Assembly: GCA_007713455.1 (NCBI GenBank) | Contig: VMRT01000009.1 | Location: 419,533-483,532 of the forward strand | Length of the DNA stretch: 64,000 bases | Source of the DNA: Pseudomonas sp. | GTDB taxonomy: Bacteria > Pseudomonadota > Gammaproteobacteria > Pseudomonadales > Pseudomonadaceae | Direction: 5' to 3' | In this document: positions 9,525 through 17,499 of the stretch, piece by piece | Position numbering within the stretch: position 1 is the stretch's first letter | How the letters are laid out: every line of letters begins with the position of its first letter | Notes under the pieces: model-generated | Seen by the model: only the letters and a program-made list of their open reading frames with translations | Told to the model about the DNA's origin: nothing | Database searches by the model: none | Made by a program: the position numbers and the translations under genes

Positions 9525-9835
9525 CCCAGCCGAACACCGTCACCGTGCACATCATGGACAAGGAATATTGCATTGCCTGTCCGCCAGAGGAACGCAGCAA
9601 TCTGGAAGGCGCGGCCCGCTATCTGGATCGCAAGATGCGCGAGATCCGCAGCAGCGGCAAAGTCATCGGCGCCGACCGCGTTGCGGTGATGGCCGCGCTG
9701 AACATCACCCACGAACTGCTACACAAGCATGATCGCCTGGATGCCGAAGCCAACAGCGCGCGCGAGCACGTACGCATGCTGCTGGAGCGCGTCGACAGCG
9801 CACTGGCCACCGACCCGAACCCTTCCGGCAACTGA
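9521..9835 (+). CDS. zapA: Cell division protein ZapA
   Basis: 104 residues. VTVHIMDKEYCIACPPEERS and the helix LEGAARYLDRKMREIRSSG are the conserved ZapA N-terminal domain, followed by GADRVAVMAALNITHELL and a C-terminal coiled coil. ZapA binds FtsZ and bundles protofilaments at the Z-ring. It overlaps the coiled-coil gene before it by four bases and is followed at once by the 6S RNA gene, the order that is conserved in gammaproteobacteria. Confidence 0.93.
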   Translation: MTQPNTVTVHIMDKEYCIACPPEERSNLEGAARYLDRKMREIRSSGKVIGADRVAVMAALNITHELLHKHDRLDAEANSAREHVRMLLERVDSALATDPNPSGN

Positions 9836-9856
9836 TCAACGGCAGCCGGTTTGCGT

Positions 9857-9862
9857 TATACT
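9857..9862 (+). promoter_or_regulatory. -10 element of the 6S RNA promoter
   Basis: TATACT lies 8 bases upstream of the inferred 6S RNA 5' end, correctly placed for initiation near 9870. No convincing -35 hexamer is seen upstream. Confidence 0.5.
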
Positions 9863-9869
9863 CCGCCCA

Positions 9870-10046
9870 ACTCCCTGGCATGTTCGCCAGTCGGCGATGA
9901 CCCTCTCCCGATAAGCAACACCATGGAGGCTACACGTGGTGCCGGTGTGCATGTCCGCCTGACGGAAAGCCTTAAGGTACTCTGTAGTCGCCACCTTGAA
10001 CTCTCGGGTTCAAGGGCCTACGCTGGCAGCGGCATGCTGGGGAGCC
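9870..10046 (+). ncRNA. ssrS: 6S RNA
   Basis: The region between zapA and ygfA is the standard place for 6S RNA. Its ends pair as a 12-bp closing stem, CTCCCTGGCATG (9871-9882) with CATGCTGGGGAG (10033-10044), allowing two G-U pairs. Inside are sequences that I recognise from Pseudomonas 6S RNA, such as GTTCGCCAGTCGGCGATG, CGGAAAGCCTTAAGGTACTC and CGCCACCTTGAAC with its TTCAAGGG partner. 6S RNA mimics an open promoter and sequesters sigma-70 RNA polymerase in stationary phase. The exact ends are estimated from the stem. Confidence 0.92.
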
Positions 10047-10053
10047 ACTTCTG

Positions 10054-10656
10054 ATGATCGTAGCCGAAGGCCTTTCGCGCCCGGCGCTACGCCGCAAGCT
10101 GCGCCACGCTCGACGCCAACTGACACCCGCCCAGCAGCGCCTGGCCGCTCGCCGTCTCTATCGGCAGCTGGCTCAGCATCCCCGGTTTCGGCGCGCGCAG
10201 CATATCGCCCTGTACCTGCCCAATGATGGCGAAATCGATCCGCGCCTATTGCTGCAAGCGGCTCAGCGCCGCGGCAAGGCAACCTATATTCCGGTACTCA
10301 ACCCCTGGCCACGTACGCGCATGGTGTTCCAGCGCATCGAGCCCGGCGAACAGCTGCGCCGCAACCGCTTCGGCATTCTGGAACCCGTGATCCGGACCGC
10401 TCGGCAACGCCGCGTCTGGGCGCTGGACCTGCTGCTCATGCCACTGGTGGGCTTCGACGGAAAGGGCGGACGGCTTGGCATGGGTGGCGGCTTCTATGAT
10501 CGCAGCCTGGCGTATCGCGCCATGCGCAAAAAAAGTCACAAACCGACATTGTTGGGACTGGCTCATGAATGTCAGCGCGTCGATCAACTGCCGCTGGAGA
10601 GCTGGGATGTAGCGCTTCAGGCTACGGTGACGGACCAAGGCTGGTACGCCGGGTGA
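10054..10656 (+). CDS. ygfA: 5-formyltetrahydrofolate cyclo-ligase
   Basis: 200 residues, the normal size for 5,10-methenyltetrahydrofolate synthetase. The phosphate/folate-binding glycine-rich motif reads GKGGRLGMGGGFYDRSL near residues 137-153, and the N-terminal RRKLRHARRQLTPAQQ helix is typical. It converts 5-formyl-THF to 5,10-methenyl-THF with ATP. It lies directly after 6S RNA and is probably cotranscribed with it, as in other gammaproteobacteria where the product is linked to persistence. Confidence 0.95.
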   Translation: MIVAEGLSRPALRRKLRHARRQLTPAQQRLAARRLYRQLAQHPRFRRAQHIALYLPNDGEIDPRLLLQAAQRRGKATYIPVLNPWPRTRMVFQRIEPGEQLRRNRFGILEPVIRTARQRRVWALDLLLMPLVGFDGKGGRLGMGGGFYDRSLAYRAMRKKSHKPTLLGLAHECQRVDQLPLESWDVALQATVTDQGWYAG

Positions 10657-10684
10657 TGGAACGCCGCGTCCATGCGGCACGAGG

Positions 10685-10837
10685 TCATCGCTGCTGAGCC
10701 TGCTGCACCTGAATGACCGGGGCCATGCCGGCCGCGCCATCGTGCTGATCCCACAGACTCTGCGTATAGCCCGTGGTGACTACGCCGAGACCAAAGATAA
10801 AGACCAAAATCCACAGAATATCGGGCTTACGTTTCAT
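10685..10837 (-). CDS. Small single-span membrane protein, 50 residues
   Basis: An ATG preceded by GGGGGAGG (spacing about 7) opens a 50-codon frame: MKRKPDILWILVFIFGLGVV then TTGYTQSLWDQHDGAAG and a glutamine-rich tail ending QQAQQR. A positive N-terminus followed by one hydrophobic segment (residues 6-24) predicts a small inner-membrane protein. Coding density and ribosome site make it convincing, and pseudomonads carry small conserved proteins of this look, but I do not know its function. It is convergent with ygfA, whose stop is 28 bases away. Confidence 0.75.
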   Translation of the reverse strand: MKRKPDILWILVFIFGLGVVTTGYTQSLWDQHDGAAGMAPVIQVQQAQQR

Positions 10838-11032
10838 TTATGTTCGCCTCCCCCTACCAGGCGAAATGCTTGCGTCGAGTCGATGTGTTTTCGTTCTAGG
10901 ACTCGATAGGCCACCTTACAGCTGCGGCATTTTCCGTGAAGCGTCGGCACCGCGCAAACAGGTATTGCAGCCGATTGTCGGAGATTTTGCCATCATGGTC
11001 TGATCGAACCGTCTGATAGGAGAGCAAGGTTC

Positions 11033-11482
11033 ATGCCTTACTGGCTGCTGAAGTCCGAACCCGACGAATTTTCCATTCGGGACCTGAAAAAAATGGGTCA
11101 CGGACGCTGGGATGGTGTACGCAACTACCAGGCGAGAAACTTCATGCGCCAGATGCAGGAAGGCGATCAGTTCTTCTTCTATCACTCCAGTTGCGCCGAG
11201 CCAGGAATCGCCGGCATCGGTAGGATCAGTCGCAGCGCCTATCCCGATCCCACTGCCCTCGACCCTGCCAGCCCCTATCACGATGCCAAGGCTCGCGATG
11301 ATGCAAATCCGTGGAGCGCGGTCGATGTCGAGTTCGTCGATGCCTTTGCGACACCGTTAAAATTGGCGCGTCTGAAAACCGCGCCAGCATTGCACGAACT
11401 GGCACTGGTGAAGAAAGGAAGCCGCCTGTCGGTGATGCCGGTCAGCGAAGACGAATGGCAGGCGATCCTGGCGATGCGCTGA
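11033..11482 (+). CDS. EVE domain protein
   Basis: 149 residues. MPYWLLKSEPDEFSIRDLKK, then HGRWDGVRNYQARNFMR and GDQFFFYHSSCAEPGIAGIG, are the hallmarks of the EVE fold (thymocyte nuclear protein 1 type, PUA-like). EVE domains are thought to recognise modified bases in nucleic acids. A stand-alone EVE protein is a conserved housekeeping gene of unclear function in proteobacteria. It has an AGGAG site 10 bases before the ATG. It converges with the FliL-like gene downstream, one base apart. Confidence 0.9.
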   Translation: MPYWLLKSEPDEFSIRDLKKMGHGRWDGVRNYQARNFMRQMQEGDQFFFYHSSCAEPGIAGIGRISRSAYPDPTALDPASPYHDAKARDDANPWSAVDVEFVDAFATPLKLARLKTAPALHELALVKKGSRLSVMPVSEDEWQAILAMR

Positions 11483-11483
11483 G

Positions 11484-11885
11484 CTACTGGATGATCAGAT
11501 TGTTGAACAGCAGATCATCCACCAGCGGTTTGCCTTCTTCCTGCTCCAGCACCTCGCGCACCTGGCGCAAGGCTTCCTGACGCAGCTGTTCCTTGGCTTC
11601 GGGGCCGCTCAGCGTCTCGTCGGTCTGCTGGGAAAACAGCATCACCAGCTGATGGCGAATCAGCGGCTCGTGATGCTTGACCCGATCCTCCACCTCCTTG
11701 CTGGAGATACGCAGCGCAACATCGGCCTTGTAGTACTTCAGTCGCTCGCCGGAGCCGTAGTTGCCAACCATCGCAGGCGTCAGCGCGTAATAGAGTGTCT
11801 GCGTGGCGGCGTCTTCGGCCGGCTCCTCAGCCAGCGCGGGCCCAGCAAGGGCGAGGCAGAAAAACATCGAGATGAGGTATTTCAC
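11484..11885 (-). CDS. FliL-family protein with signal peptide
   Basis: 133 residues from a GTG at 11885 that has GGAG nine bases before it; an internal ATG at 11864 lacks a ribosome site. The N-terminus VKYLISMFFCLALAGPALAEE is a signal peptide. The body (YYALTPAMVGNYGSGERLKY, ISSKEVEDRVKHHEPLIRHQ and LVMLFSQQTDETLSG) resembles the periplasmic domain of FliL, which acts at the flagellar stator. It lacks the usual N-terminal anchor and is far from flagellar genes, so its role may differ. Confidence 0.75.
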   Translation of the reverse strand: MKYLISMFFCLALAGPALAEEPAEDAATQTLYYALTPAMVGNYGSGERLKYYKADVALRISSKEVEDRVKHHEPLIRHQLVMLFSQQTDETLSGPEAKEQLRQEALRQVREVLEQEEGKPLVDDLLFNNLIIQ

Positions 11886-12098
11886 GCGGTACTGCTCCAA
11901 GGGATTCCTGCGCCAGCATAACCAGTCGCGGCGGCCCACCCAAGCCTATCGCGCAACCGCCTGCTACTTATACGCAGCCATTACAGTGAACGATGCTGAT
12001 TGCCTCGCCACGCAGCGCTCCTAGACTGGAAAGTCCTGAGCAGTCGAGCCATCCCATGTCGGGCGGCAAGCGTCCGACCAGTCGAACAAGGAAAAGCG

Positions 12099-13079
12099 AT
12101 GAAAGCCGTCCTGTGCAAAAGCTTCGGCCCACCCGAAAGCCTGGTTGTCGAAGATGCCCCCTCCCCTCAGATCAAGCCGAGCGAGATCCTGCTCGACGTG
12201 CATGCCGCCGGGGTGAATTTCCCTGACACGCTGATGATCGAGGGCAAGTATCAGTTCAAGCCGCCGTTCCCGTTCTCGCCCGGCGGCGAGGCGGCCGGCG
12301 TGATTGCCGCAGTCGGAGAGAAGGTCAGCCACCTCAAGGTCGGCGACCGGGTCATGGCGCTCACCGGCTGGGGCAGCTTTGCCGAACAGGTTGCCGTGGC
12401 CGGTACCAACGCACTGCCGATCCCGCCAAGCATGGACTTCGAGACCGCTGCCGCCTTCAGCATGACCTATGGCACCTCGATGCATGCGCTCAAGCAGCGC
12501 GCCAATCTGCAACCCGGCGAGACCTTGCTGGTGCTCGGTGCCTCCGGAGGCGTCGGCCTGGCTGCCGTGGAGATCGGCAAGGCCATGGGCGCGCGAGTCA
12601 TCGCCGCCGCCTCCAGCGCCGAAAAGCTGGAGGTGGCGAAGAATGCCGGCGCCGACGAACTGATCAACTACAGCGAAGTCAGCCTGAAGGAGCGCCTGAA
12701 GGAACTCACCGGCGGCCAGGGTGTGGATGTCATCTACGATCCGGTGGGCGGCAAGCTGTTCGAGGAAGCCTTCCGCAGCATCGCCTGGAACGGCCGCATG
12801 CTGGTGGTGGGTTTCGCCGCCGGTGGCGACATTCCGGCGTTGCCGGCCAACCTGCCGCTGCTCAAGGGTGCCGCACTGATCGGCGTGTTCTGGGGCGCCT
12901 TCGCCCAGCGTCAACCGCAGGACAACGCCGCGAATTTCCGACAGCTGTTCGCCTGGCATGCAGAGGGCAAGCTCAAGCCGCTGGTATCGCAACGCTTTGC
13001 GCTGGAAGAGGCTGGCCAGGCTATCGCCACGCTGGGGCAGCGCAAGGCGGTCGGCAAGCTGGTGGTGCAGGTGCGCTAA
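12099..13079 (+). CDS. NADPH:quinone oxidoreductase, MDR superfamily
   Basis: 326 residues from the ATG at 12099, preceded by AAGGAAAAGCG; an earlier in-frame ATG at 12000 adds unconserved residues. MKAVLCKSFGPPESLVVED, the GROES-like N-terminal domain (NFPDTLMIEGKYQFKPPFPF, PGGEAAGVI) and the nucleotide motif LGASGGVGLAAVEIGKAMGA identify a zinc-free quinone oxidoreductase of the medium-chain dehydrogenase family. It likely reduces quinones or enones with NADPH. The physiological substrate is unknown. It converges with secB. Confidence 0.88.
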   Translation: MKAVLCKSFGPPESLVVEDAPSPQIKPSEILLDVHAAGVNFPDTLMIEGKYQFKPPFPFSPGGEAAGVIAAVGEKVSHLKVGDRVMALTGWGSFAEQVAVAGTNALPIPPSMDFETAAAFSMTYGTSMHALKQRANLQPGETLLVLGASGGVGLAAVEIGKAMGARVIAAASSAEKLEVAKNAGADELINYSEVSLKERLKELTGGQGVDVIYDPVGGKLFEEAFRSIAWNGRMLVVGFAAGGDIPALPANLPLLKGAALIGVFWGAFAQRQPQDNAANFRQLFAWHAEGKLKPLVSQRFALEEAGQAIATLGQRKAVGKLVVQVR

Positions 13080-13093
13080 TGCGCAGAAGGGAA

Positions 13094-13122
13094 ATGCAGG
13101 AAGCGTCAGACGCTTCCTGCAT
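13094..13122. terminator. Bidirectional terminator hairpin between quinone reductase and secB
   Basis: A perfect 13-bp inverted repeat, ATGCAGGAAGCGT (13094-13106) and ACGCTTCCTGCAT (13110-13122), with a 3-base loop, sits between two convergent genes. There is no long T run on either side, but the position and stem strength fit termination for both. Confidence 0.65.
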
Positions 13123-13134
13123 GATCCGCATGGA

Positions 13135-13629
13135 TCAGTGGGCGGTGCTGGGGGCTTCGCCGGCGCTCTGCATGCGCGCCATTTCCTGGGCGTAGAGCGC
13201 GTCGAAGTTCACCGGAGCCAGCATCAGTGCCGGGAACGAGCCGCGGGTTACCAGGCTGTCCAGCGCCTCTCGGGCGTACGGGAAGAGGATGTTCGGGCAG
13301 AACGCGCCAAGGGTGTGGCTCATCGCAGCCGCTTCCAGACCCTTGATCAGGAAGATCCCGGCCTGCTGCACTTCGGCAATGAAGGCAACCTCTTCGCCGG
13401 TCTTCACGGTGACCGAAAGGGTCAGCACGACTTCATGGAAGTCGCCCTCAAGCGCCTTCTGCTTGGTGTTCAGGTCCAGCGCGACACTCGGATTCCATTC
13501 CTGACGGAAAATTTCCGGGCTCTTCGGCGCTTCGAAGGACAGATCGCGGACGTAGATGCGCTGCAGGGAGAACTGCGCGCCCTGTTCGTTCTGCGACGCT
13601 GCGCCGCCGTTGTTAGCTTGTTCGGTCAT
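13135..13629 (-). CDS. secB: Protein-export chaperone SecB
   Basis: 164 residues. [20 protein letters not shown], the run [20 protein letters not shown] and [17 protein letters not shown] are invariant SecB motifs. It forms a cytoplasmic tetramer that keeps preproteins unfolded and hands them to SecA. It follows grxC on the same strand by about 65 bases, in the conserved rhodanese-grxC-secB arrangement. Confidence 0.97.
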   Translation of the reverse strand: MTEQANNGGAASQNEQGAQFSLQRIYVRDLSFEAPKSPEIFRQEWNPSVALDLNTKQKALEGDFHEVVLTLSVTVKTGEEVAFIAEVQQAGIFLIKGLEAAAMSHTLGAFCPNILFPYAREALDSLVTRGSFPALMLAPVNFDALYAQEMARMQSAGEAPSTAH

Positions 13630-13693
13630 TTCTGCAACCTTCTATCCAGTTGTGCGTGTCGTTTGAATTGTTCGCGGACCCGCGTTGCCGGCC

Positions 13694-13948
13694 TCAAGCC
13701 TGCAGCAACGGGTCGAGACGTCCAGCGCGCTCCAGAGCGTGCAGCTCATCGCAGCCGCCGACGTGCTTGTCGCCGATCCATATCTGCGGCACCGAGGTGC
13801 GTCCGGCCTTGCTGGCCATCTCGGCGCGCAGGGACGGGTTGCCATCCACGGAAATTTCCTCGTAGGCGACACCCTTGCGATCGAGCAGCGCCTTGGCGCG
13901 GATACAGAACGGGCACCAGGCGGTGGTATAGATGACGACGTTGGGCAT
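13694..13948 (-). CDS. grxC: Glutaredoxin 3
   Basis: 84 residues, with the dithiol active site CPFC at residues 12-15 in YTTAWCPFCIRAKALLD, the cis-proline motif TSVPQIWIGDKHVGG and the C-terminal GGCDELHALERAG. It is a glutathione-dependent disulfide reductase of the cytoplasm. It starts two bases after the rhodanese-like gene upstream and is followed by secB, so the three are one operon. Confidence 0.95.
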   Translation of the reverse strand: MPNVVIYTTAWCPFCIRAKALLDRKGVAYEEISVDGNPSLRAEMASKAGRTSVPQIWIGDKHVGGCDELHALERAGRLDPLLQA

Positions 13949-13950
13949 GA

Positions 13951-14364
13951 TTACTTGACCACTGGCAGATTGTCGCCGCGCCAGCTGGAAATCCCTCCCG
14001 ACAACTTGGCGGCGGTGAAGCCTGCCTTCTGCAGCTCACGACAGGCCGTTCCGGCGTGCTGCCCCATGGCGTCGACCACGATGATGGTCTTGGCCTTGTG
14101 CTTTTCCAGCTCGCCTGTGCGGCTGACCAGCTTCTCGTAGGGAATGTTCAATGCATCGACGATATGACCGGCGTCGAACTCCTTCTTGACGCGCACGTCC
14201 AACACCACGCCCTCGCCACTGTTGACCAGTGCCGTCAGTTCGCGATTGCTCAGGCTCTTGCCACCCTTGCGGGTCTCGGTGATGAACAGAAGGATCAACA
14301 GCACCACGAACAGGCTGCTGAGTACATAGTGGTTAGAGACAAATTCAATCAGGTTAGCGAGCAT
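13951..14364 (-). CDS. Membrane-anchored rhodanese-fold protein lacking the catalytic cysteine
   Basis: 137 residues from the ATG at 14364 (a TTG one codon earlier is possible). A hydrophobic segment at about residues 10-28 (HYVLSSLFVVLLILLFI) is followed by a rhodanese domain with VVLDVRVKKEFDAGHIVDAL and the end GGISSWRGDNLPV. At the active-site loop, where sulfurtransferases carry CxxGxR, the sequence is VVDAMGQHAG, so Cys is replaced. It is like YibN of enterobacteria in context (before grxC and secB). Sulfurtransferase activity is unlikely. Confidence 0.85.
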   Translation of the reverse strand: MLANLIEFVSNHYVLSSLFVVLLILLFITETRKGGKSLSNRELTALVNSGEGVVLDVRVKKEFDAGHIVDALNIPYEKLVSRTGELEKHKAKTIIVVDAMGQHAGTACRELQKAGFTAAKLSGGISSWRGDNLPVVK

Positions 14365-14436
14365 CAACGGGTACCCGGACGATAAAATGCGGGCCAGTAT
14401 ACACAGCCCCTCCTACCGGCTGAACCCTGATGATTC

Positions 14437-14465
14437 GTGACCTCGCCCCGGCCAGCCAGTAGACT
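14437..14465 (+). promoter_or_regulatory. Candidate sigma-70 promoter of gpmI
   Basis: GTGACC (14437-14442), a 17-base spacer and TAGACT (14460-14465) stand about 40 bases before the gpmI start codon. The -10 overlaps a CAGCCAGT/ACTGGCTG dyad at 14453-14470. Hexamer match only. Confidence 0.35.
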
Positions 14466-14504
14466 GGCTGCCCTTTTCCGCCCCCGTGCAAGGAGCCCGA
14501 AAGC

Positions 14505-16052
14505 ATGTCCGTCGCCCCCACCGCCACGCCCAAACCCCTGGTACTGATCATTCTCGATGGCTTCGGGCACAGCGACAGCCCGGACTTCAACGCCATCCAC
14601 GCCGCCCGCAAGCCGGTCTACGATCACCTGCTGGCCAGCCAGCCGCACGGATTGATCTCTGGCAGCGGCATGGATGTCGGTCTGCCGGACGGGCAGATGG
14701 GCAACTCCGAGGTCGGCCACATGAACCTGGGGGCCGGGCGCGTGGTGTATCAGGACTTCACCCGGGTGACCAAGGCGATCCGTGATGGCGAGTTCTTTGC
14801 CAACCCGGCCATCTGTGCCGCCGTCGACAAGGCCGCGGGGGCCGGCAAGGCGGTGCACATCCTCGGCCTGCTCTCCGACGGTGGCGTGCACAGCCATCAG
14901 GATCATCTGGTCGCCATGGCCGAGCTGGCGGCCCAGCGCGGCGCCGAGAAGATCTACCTGCATGCCTTCCTCGACGGCCGCGACACCCCACCGAAGAGCG
15001 CACAGCACTCCATCGAACTGCTTCAGGCCACCTTCACCCGCCTGGGCAAGGGGCGTATCGCCAGCCTGATCGGCCGCTACTTCGCCATGGACCGCGACAA
15101 CCGCTGGGACCGCGTGCAGCAGGCCTACGAGCTGATCGTCGACGGCAAGGCGGAGTACCGCTCCGACTACGCCGTGGATGGCCTGATCGCCGCCTACGAG
15201 CGTGGCGAAAGCGACGAATTCGTCAAGGCGACCGCCATCGGCGAACCGGTGCGCGTCGAGGATGGCGACGCCGTGGTGTTCATGAACTTCCGTGCCGACC
15301 GCGCCCGCGAGCTGACCCGCTGCTTCGTCGAACCCGGCTTCAATGAATTCGAACGCGCCCGGGTGCCGCAACTGGCCGAGTTCGTCATGCTCACCCAGTA
15401 CGCCGCGAGCATTCCCGCGCCGGCAGCCTTCGCCCCGGAAGCGCTGACCAAAGTGCTCGGCGAGTACCTGGCCAACAACGGCAAGACCCAGCTGCGCATC
15501 GCCGAAACCGAGAAATACGCCCACGTCACTTTCTTCTTCTCCGGCGGCCGCGAAGAGCCCTTCCCCGGCGAAGAGCGCATTCTGATCCCCTCGCCTCAGG
15601 TCGCCACCTACGACCTGAAACCCGAGATGAGCGCGCCCGAGGTCACCGATCGTATCGTCGATGCCATCGAAAACCAGCGCTACGACGTTATCGTGGTCAA
15701 CTACGCCAACGGCGACATGGTCGGTCATACCGGCGTGTTCGATGCCGCGGTCAAGGCGGTGGAATGCCTGGACAGCTGCGTCGGGCGGATCGTCGAGGCG
15801 CTGGACAAGGTCGGTGGCGAAGCGCTGCTGACCGCCGACCACGGCAACGTCGAACAGATGGAAGACGTCATGACCGGCCAGGCGCACACCGCGCATACCT
15901 GTGAGCCAGTGCCTTTCATCTATATAGGCAAGCGCAACGTCTCGATCCGCGAAGGCGGCGTGCTGGCCGATGTCGCGCCAACCATGCTGACCCTGCTCGG
16001 CATGCCGGTACCGCCAGAGATGACCGGTCGCTCGATCGTCGAGCTGAGCTGA
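14505..16052 (+). CDS. gpmI: 2,3-bisphosphoglycerate-independent phosphoglycerate mutase
   Basis: 515 residues, the normal length. [20 protein letters not shown] opens the phosphatase domain, and [16 protein letters not shown] holds the catalytic Ser68. Metal-site segments [17 protein letters not shown] ([13 protein letters not shown]), [24 protein letters not shown] and [12 protein letters not shown] are present. It interconverts 3- and 2-phosphoglycerate in glycolysis and gluconeogenesis, using two Mn2+ ions. An AAGGAG site precedes the ATG. Confidence 0.97.
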   Translation: MSVAPTATPKPLVLIILDGFGHSDSPDFNAIHAARKPVYDHLLASQPHGLISGSGMDVGLPDGQMGNSEVGHMNLGAGRVVYQDFTRVTKAIRDGEFFANPAICAAVDKAAGAGKAVHILGLLSDGGVHSHQDHLVAMAELAAQRGAEKIYLHAFLDGRDTPPKSAQHSIELLQATFTRLGKGRIASLIGRYFAMDRDNRWDRVQQAYELIVDGKAEYRSDYAVDGLIAAYERGESDEFVKATAIGEPVRVEDGDAVVFMNFRADRARELTRCFVEPGFNEFERARVPQLAEFVMLTQYAASIPAPAAFAPEALTKVLGEYLANNGKTQLRIAETEKYAHVTFFFSGGREEPFPGEERILIPSPQVATYDLKPEMSAPEVTDRIVDAIENQRYDVIVVNYANGDMVGHTGVFDAAVKAVECLDSCVGRIVEALDKVGGEALLTADHGNVEQMEDVMTGQAHTAHTCEPVPFIYIGKRNVSIREGGVLADVAPTMLTLLGMPVPPEMTGRSIVELS

Positions 16053-16061
16053 TCGAGCCGG

Positions 16062-16096
16062 GCGGGAAGCGGCTGGCGCCAGCCGCCGTTTCCCGC
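16062..16096 (+). terminator. Hairpin after gpmI
   Basis: A long dyad, GCGGGAA-g-CGGCTGGC paired with GCCAGCCG and TTCCCGC, lies just after the gpmI stop. There is no immediate T run, though CTTTTTAGG follows at about 16120. It could terminate gpmI or protect the 3' end of its mRNA. Confidence 0.5.
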
Positions 16097-16098
16097 TA

Positions 16099-16111
16099 CA
16101 GGCTTCAAGCT
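16099..16111. repeat. Copy 1 of a short dispersed repeat (CAGGCTTCAAGCT)
   Basis: The 13-mer CAGGCTTCAAGCT, followed by TCCAGCTTGC, recurs exactly at 22241-22253 upstream of hisF. Both copies lie between genes. This kind of CTTGAAGCCTG-rich sequence is a common intergenic repeat in P. stutzeri-group genomes as I remember them. Confidence 0.5.
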
Positions 16112-16168
16112 TCCAGCTTGCTTTTTAGGCATACTACGTCGGTCATAACGCTCGGTTGACGCCCTCCA

Positions 16169-17428
16169 ATGCCTCGTACCTTTCTCGCCCTCGCCTTCCT
16201 CTGCCTGCTCGGCCCCGCCGTGGCGGACGAACGTGCCGCAGCGCGGCAGCAGATCGAAGCCGCTCGCCAGGACATTGCCGAACTGCAGAAACTGCTCAAG
16301 CAGATCGAGCAGGAGAAATCCGGCGTTCAGAAGCAGCTGAAGACCACCGAAAGCGAGATGGGTCAGCTGGAAAAGCAGGTCGACACCCTGCAGCAGGAGA
16401 TCGACCGCAGCGAGGCGGAGCTGGAACGCCTGAACGAGGAGAAAACCACCCTCGAAGGCGCACGTCTGGAGCAGCAGCGCCTGATCGGGCTGCAGGCCCG
16501 CGCCGCCTATCAGAATGGGAGGCAGGAATACCTCAAGCTGCTGCTCAACCAGCAGAACCCGGAAAAATTCAGCCGCACCATCACCTATTACGACTACCTG
16601 AACAAGGCGCGCCTCGAACAGCTCGACAGCTTCAACGAGACCCTGCGCCAACTGGCCGGAGTCGAGACTGACATCGAAGCGCAGCAGAACCTTCTGGCGG
16701 AAAAGACGGACGGCCTGCTGGAGCGGCGCGAGCAACTCGCCGAGGTGCGCAAGGAGCGACAGCAAACTCTGGCCAAGCTCAACAGCGACCTGTCCAGCCG
16801 CGAACAGAAGCTGCAGGCCCGCCGTCAGGAGCAGGCCCAGTTCGAACGGGTACTCAAGACCATCGAGGAAACTCTGGCGCGCCAGGCTCGCGAAGCCGAG
16901 GAAGCCCGGCAACGCGAACTGCTTGCCGAGCGCCAGCGTCAGGAGCAACAACAATCCCGGCCCGGCGCCAGCACTGCGCCGAGCGGCCCATTGGTTTCCA
17001 GTGCCGGCGGCAACTTCGGCGGCCCGTTCGCCAAGGCCAAGGGCAAGCTGCCATGGCCGGTGGATGGACGTCTCGTCGCCCGCTATGGCACTCCGCGCGG
17101 CGGCGACGCTCGAACCAAGTGGGACGGCGTACTGATCGGCGCCAGCGTCGGTACTCAGGTCCGCGCCGTCCATGGCGGACGCGTAGTGTTCGCCGACTGG
17201 CTGCGCGGCGCTGGACTGCTGGTAATCCTCGACCATGGCAATGGTTATCTGAGCCTGTATGGCCACAACCAGAGCCTGCTGCGCGACGCCGGCGATATCG
17301 TCAAGGCCGGCGACGCAATTGCCACGGTAGGCACCAGCGGCGGCCAGGAAACTGCCGCACTGTATTTCGCCATTCGCCAGCAGGGGCGCCCCAGCGATCC
17401 TGCCCAATGGTGCCGCGCGCAAGGTTAG
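16169..17428 (+). CDS. envC: EnvC-like murein hydrolase activator (LytM domain)
   Basis: 419 residues: signal peptide (residues 1-19, FLALAFLCLLGPAVA), a long coiled coil (about 20-265, very rich in Q, E, K and L), a Pro/Ser linker and a C-terminal LytM fold (about 290-415). The LytM metal-site positions look degenerate (RTKWDGVLIGA, HGNGYLSLYGHN), as in EnvC, which activates amidases rather than cutting murein itself. It acts at the septum during cell separation. It lies between gpmI and ctpA, as in P. aeruginosa. Start chosen at the first ATG before the signal peptide. Confidence 0.88.
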   Translation: MPRTFLALAFLCLLGPAVADERAAARQQIEAARQDIAELQKLLKQIEQEKSGVQKQLKTTESEMGQLEKQVDTLQQEIDRSEAELERLNEEKTTLEGARLEQQRLIGLQARAAYQNGRQEYLKLLLNQQNPEKFSRTITYYDYLNKARLEQLDSFNETLRQLAGVETDIEAQQNLLAEKTDGLLERREQLAEVRKERQQTLAKLNSDLSSREQKLQARRQEQAQFERVLKTIEETLARQAREAEEARQRELLAERQRQEQQQSRPGASTAPSGPLVSSAGGNFGGPFAKAKGKLPWPVDGRLVARYGTPRGGDARTKWDGVLIGASVGTQVRAVHGGRVVFADWLRGAGLLVILDHGNGYLSLYGHNQSLLRDAGDIVKAGDAIATVGTSGGQETAALYFAIRQQGRPSDPAQWCRAQG

Positions 17429-17499
17429 CGATCAGCGGCGTTCGGTCCTGCCGAGCCGCCCGCACCACCAAGCGCGCCCTCTCATAATTGGAGTTCGAC

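Noticed and set aside
14364..15896. 510-residue open frame on the minus strand opposite gpmI
   Set aside because: It is the complement of a highly conserved gene in GC-rich DNA; its product is a low-complexity G/V/A/D sequence without a ribosome site or recognisable motif.
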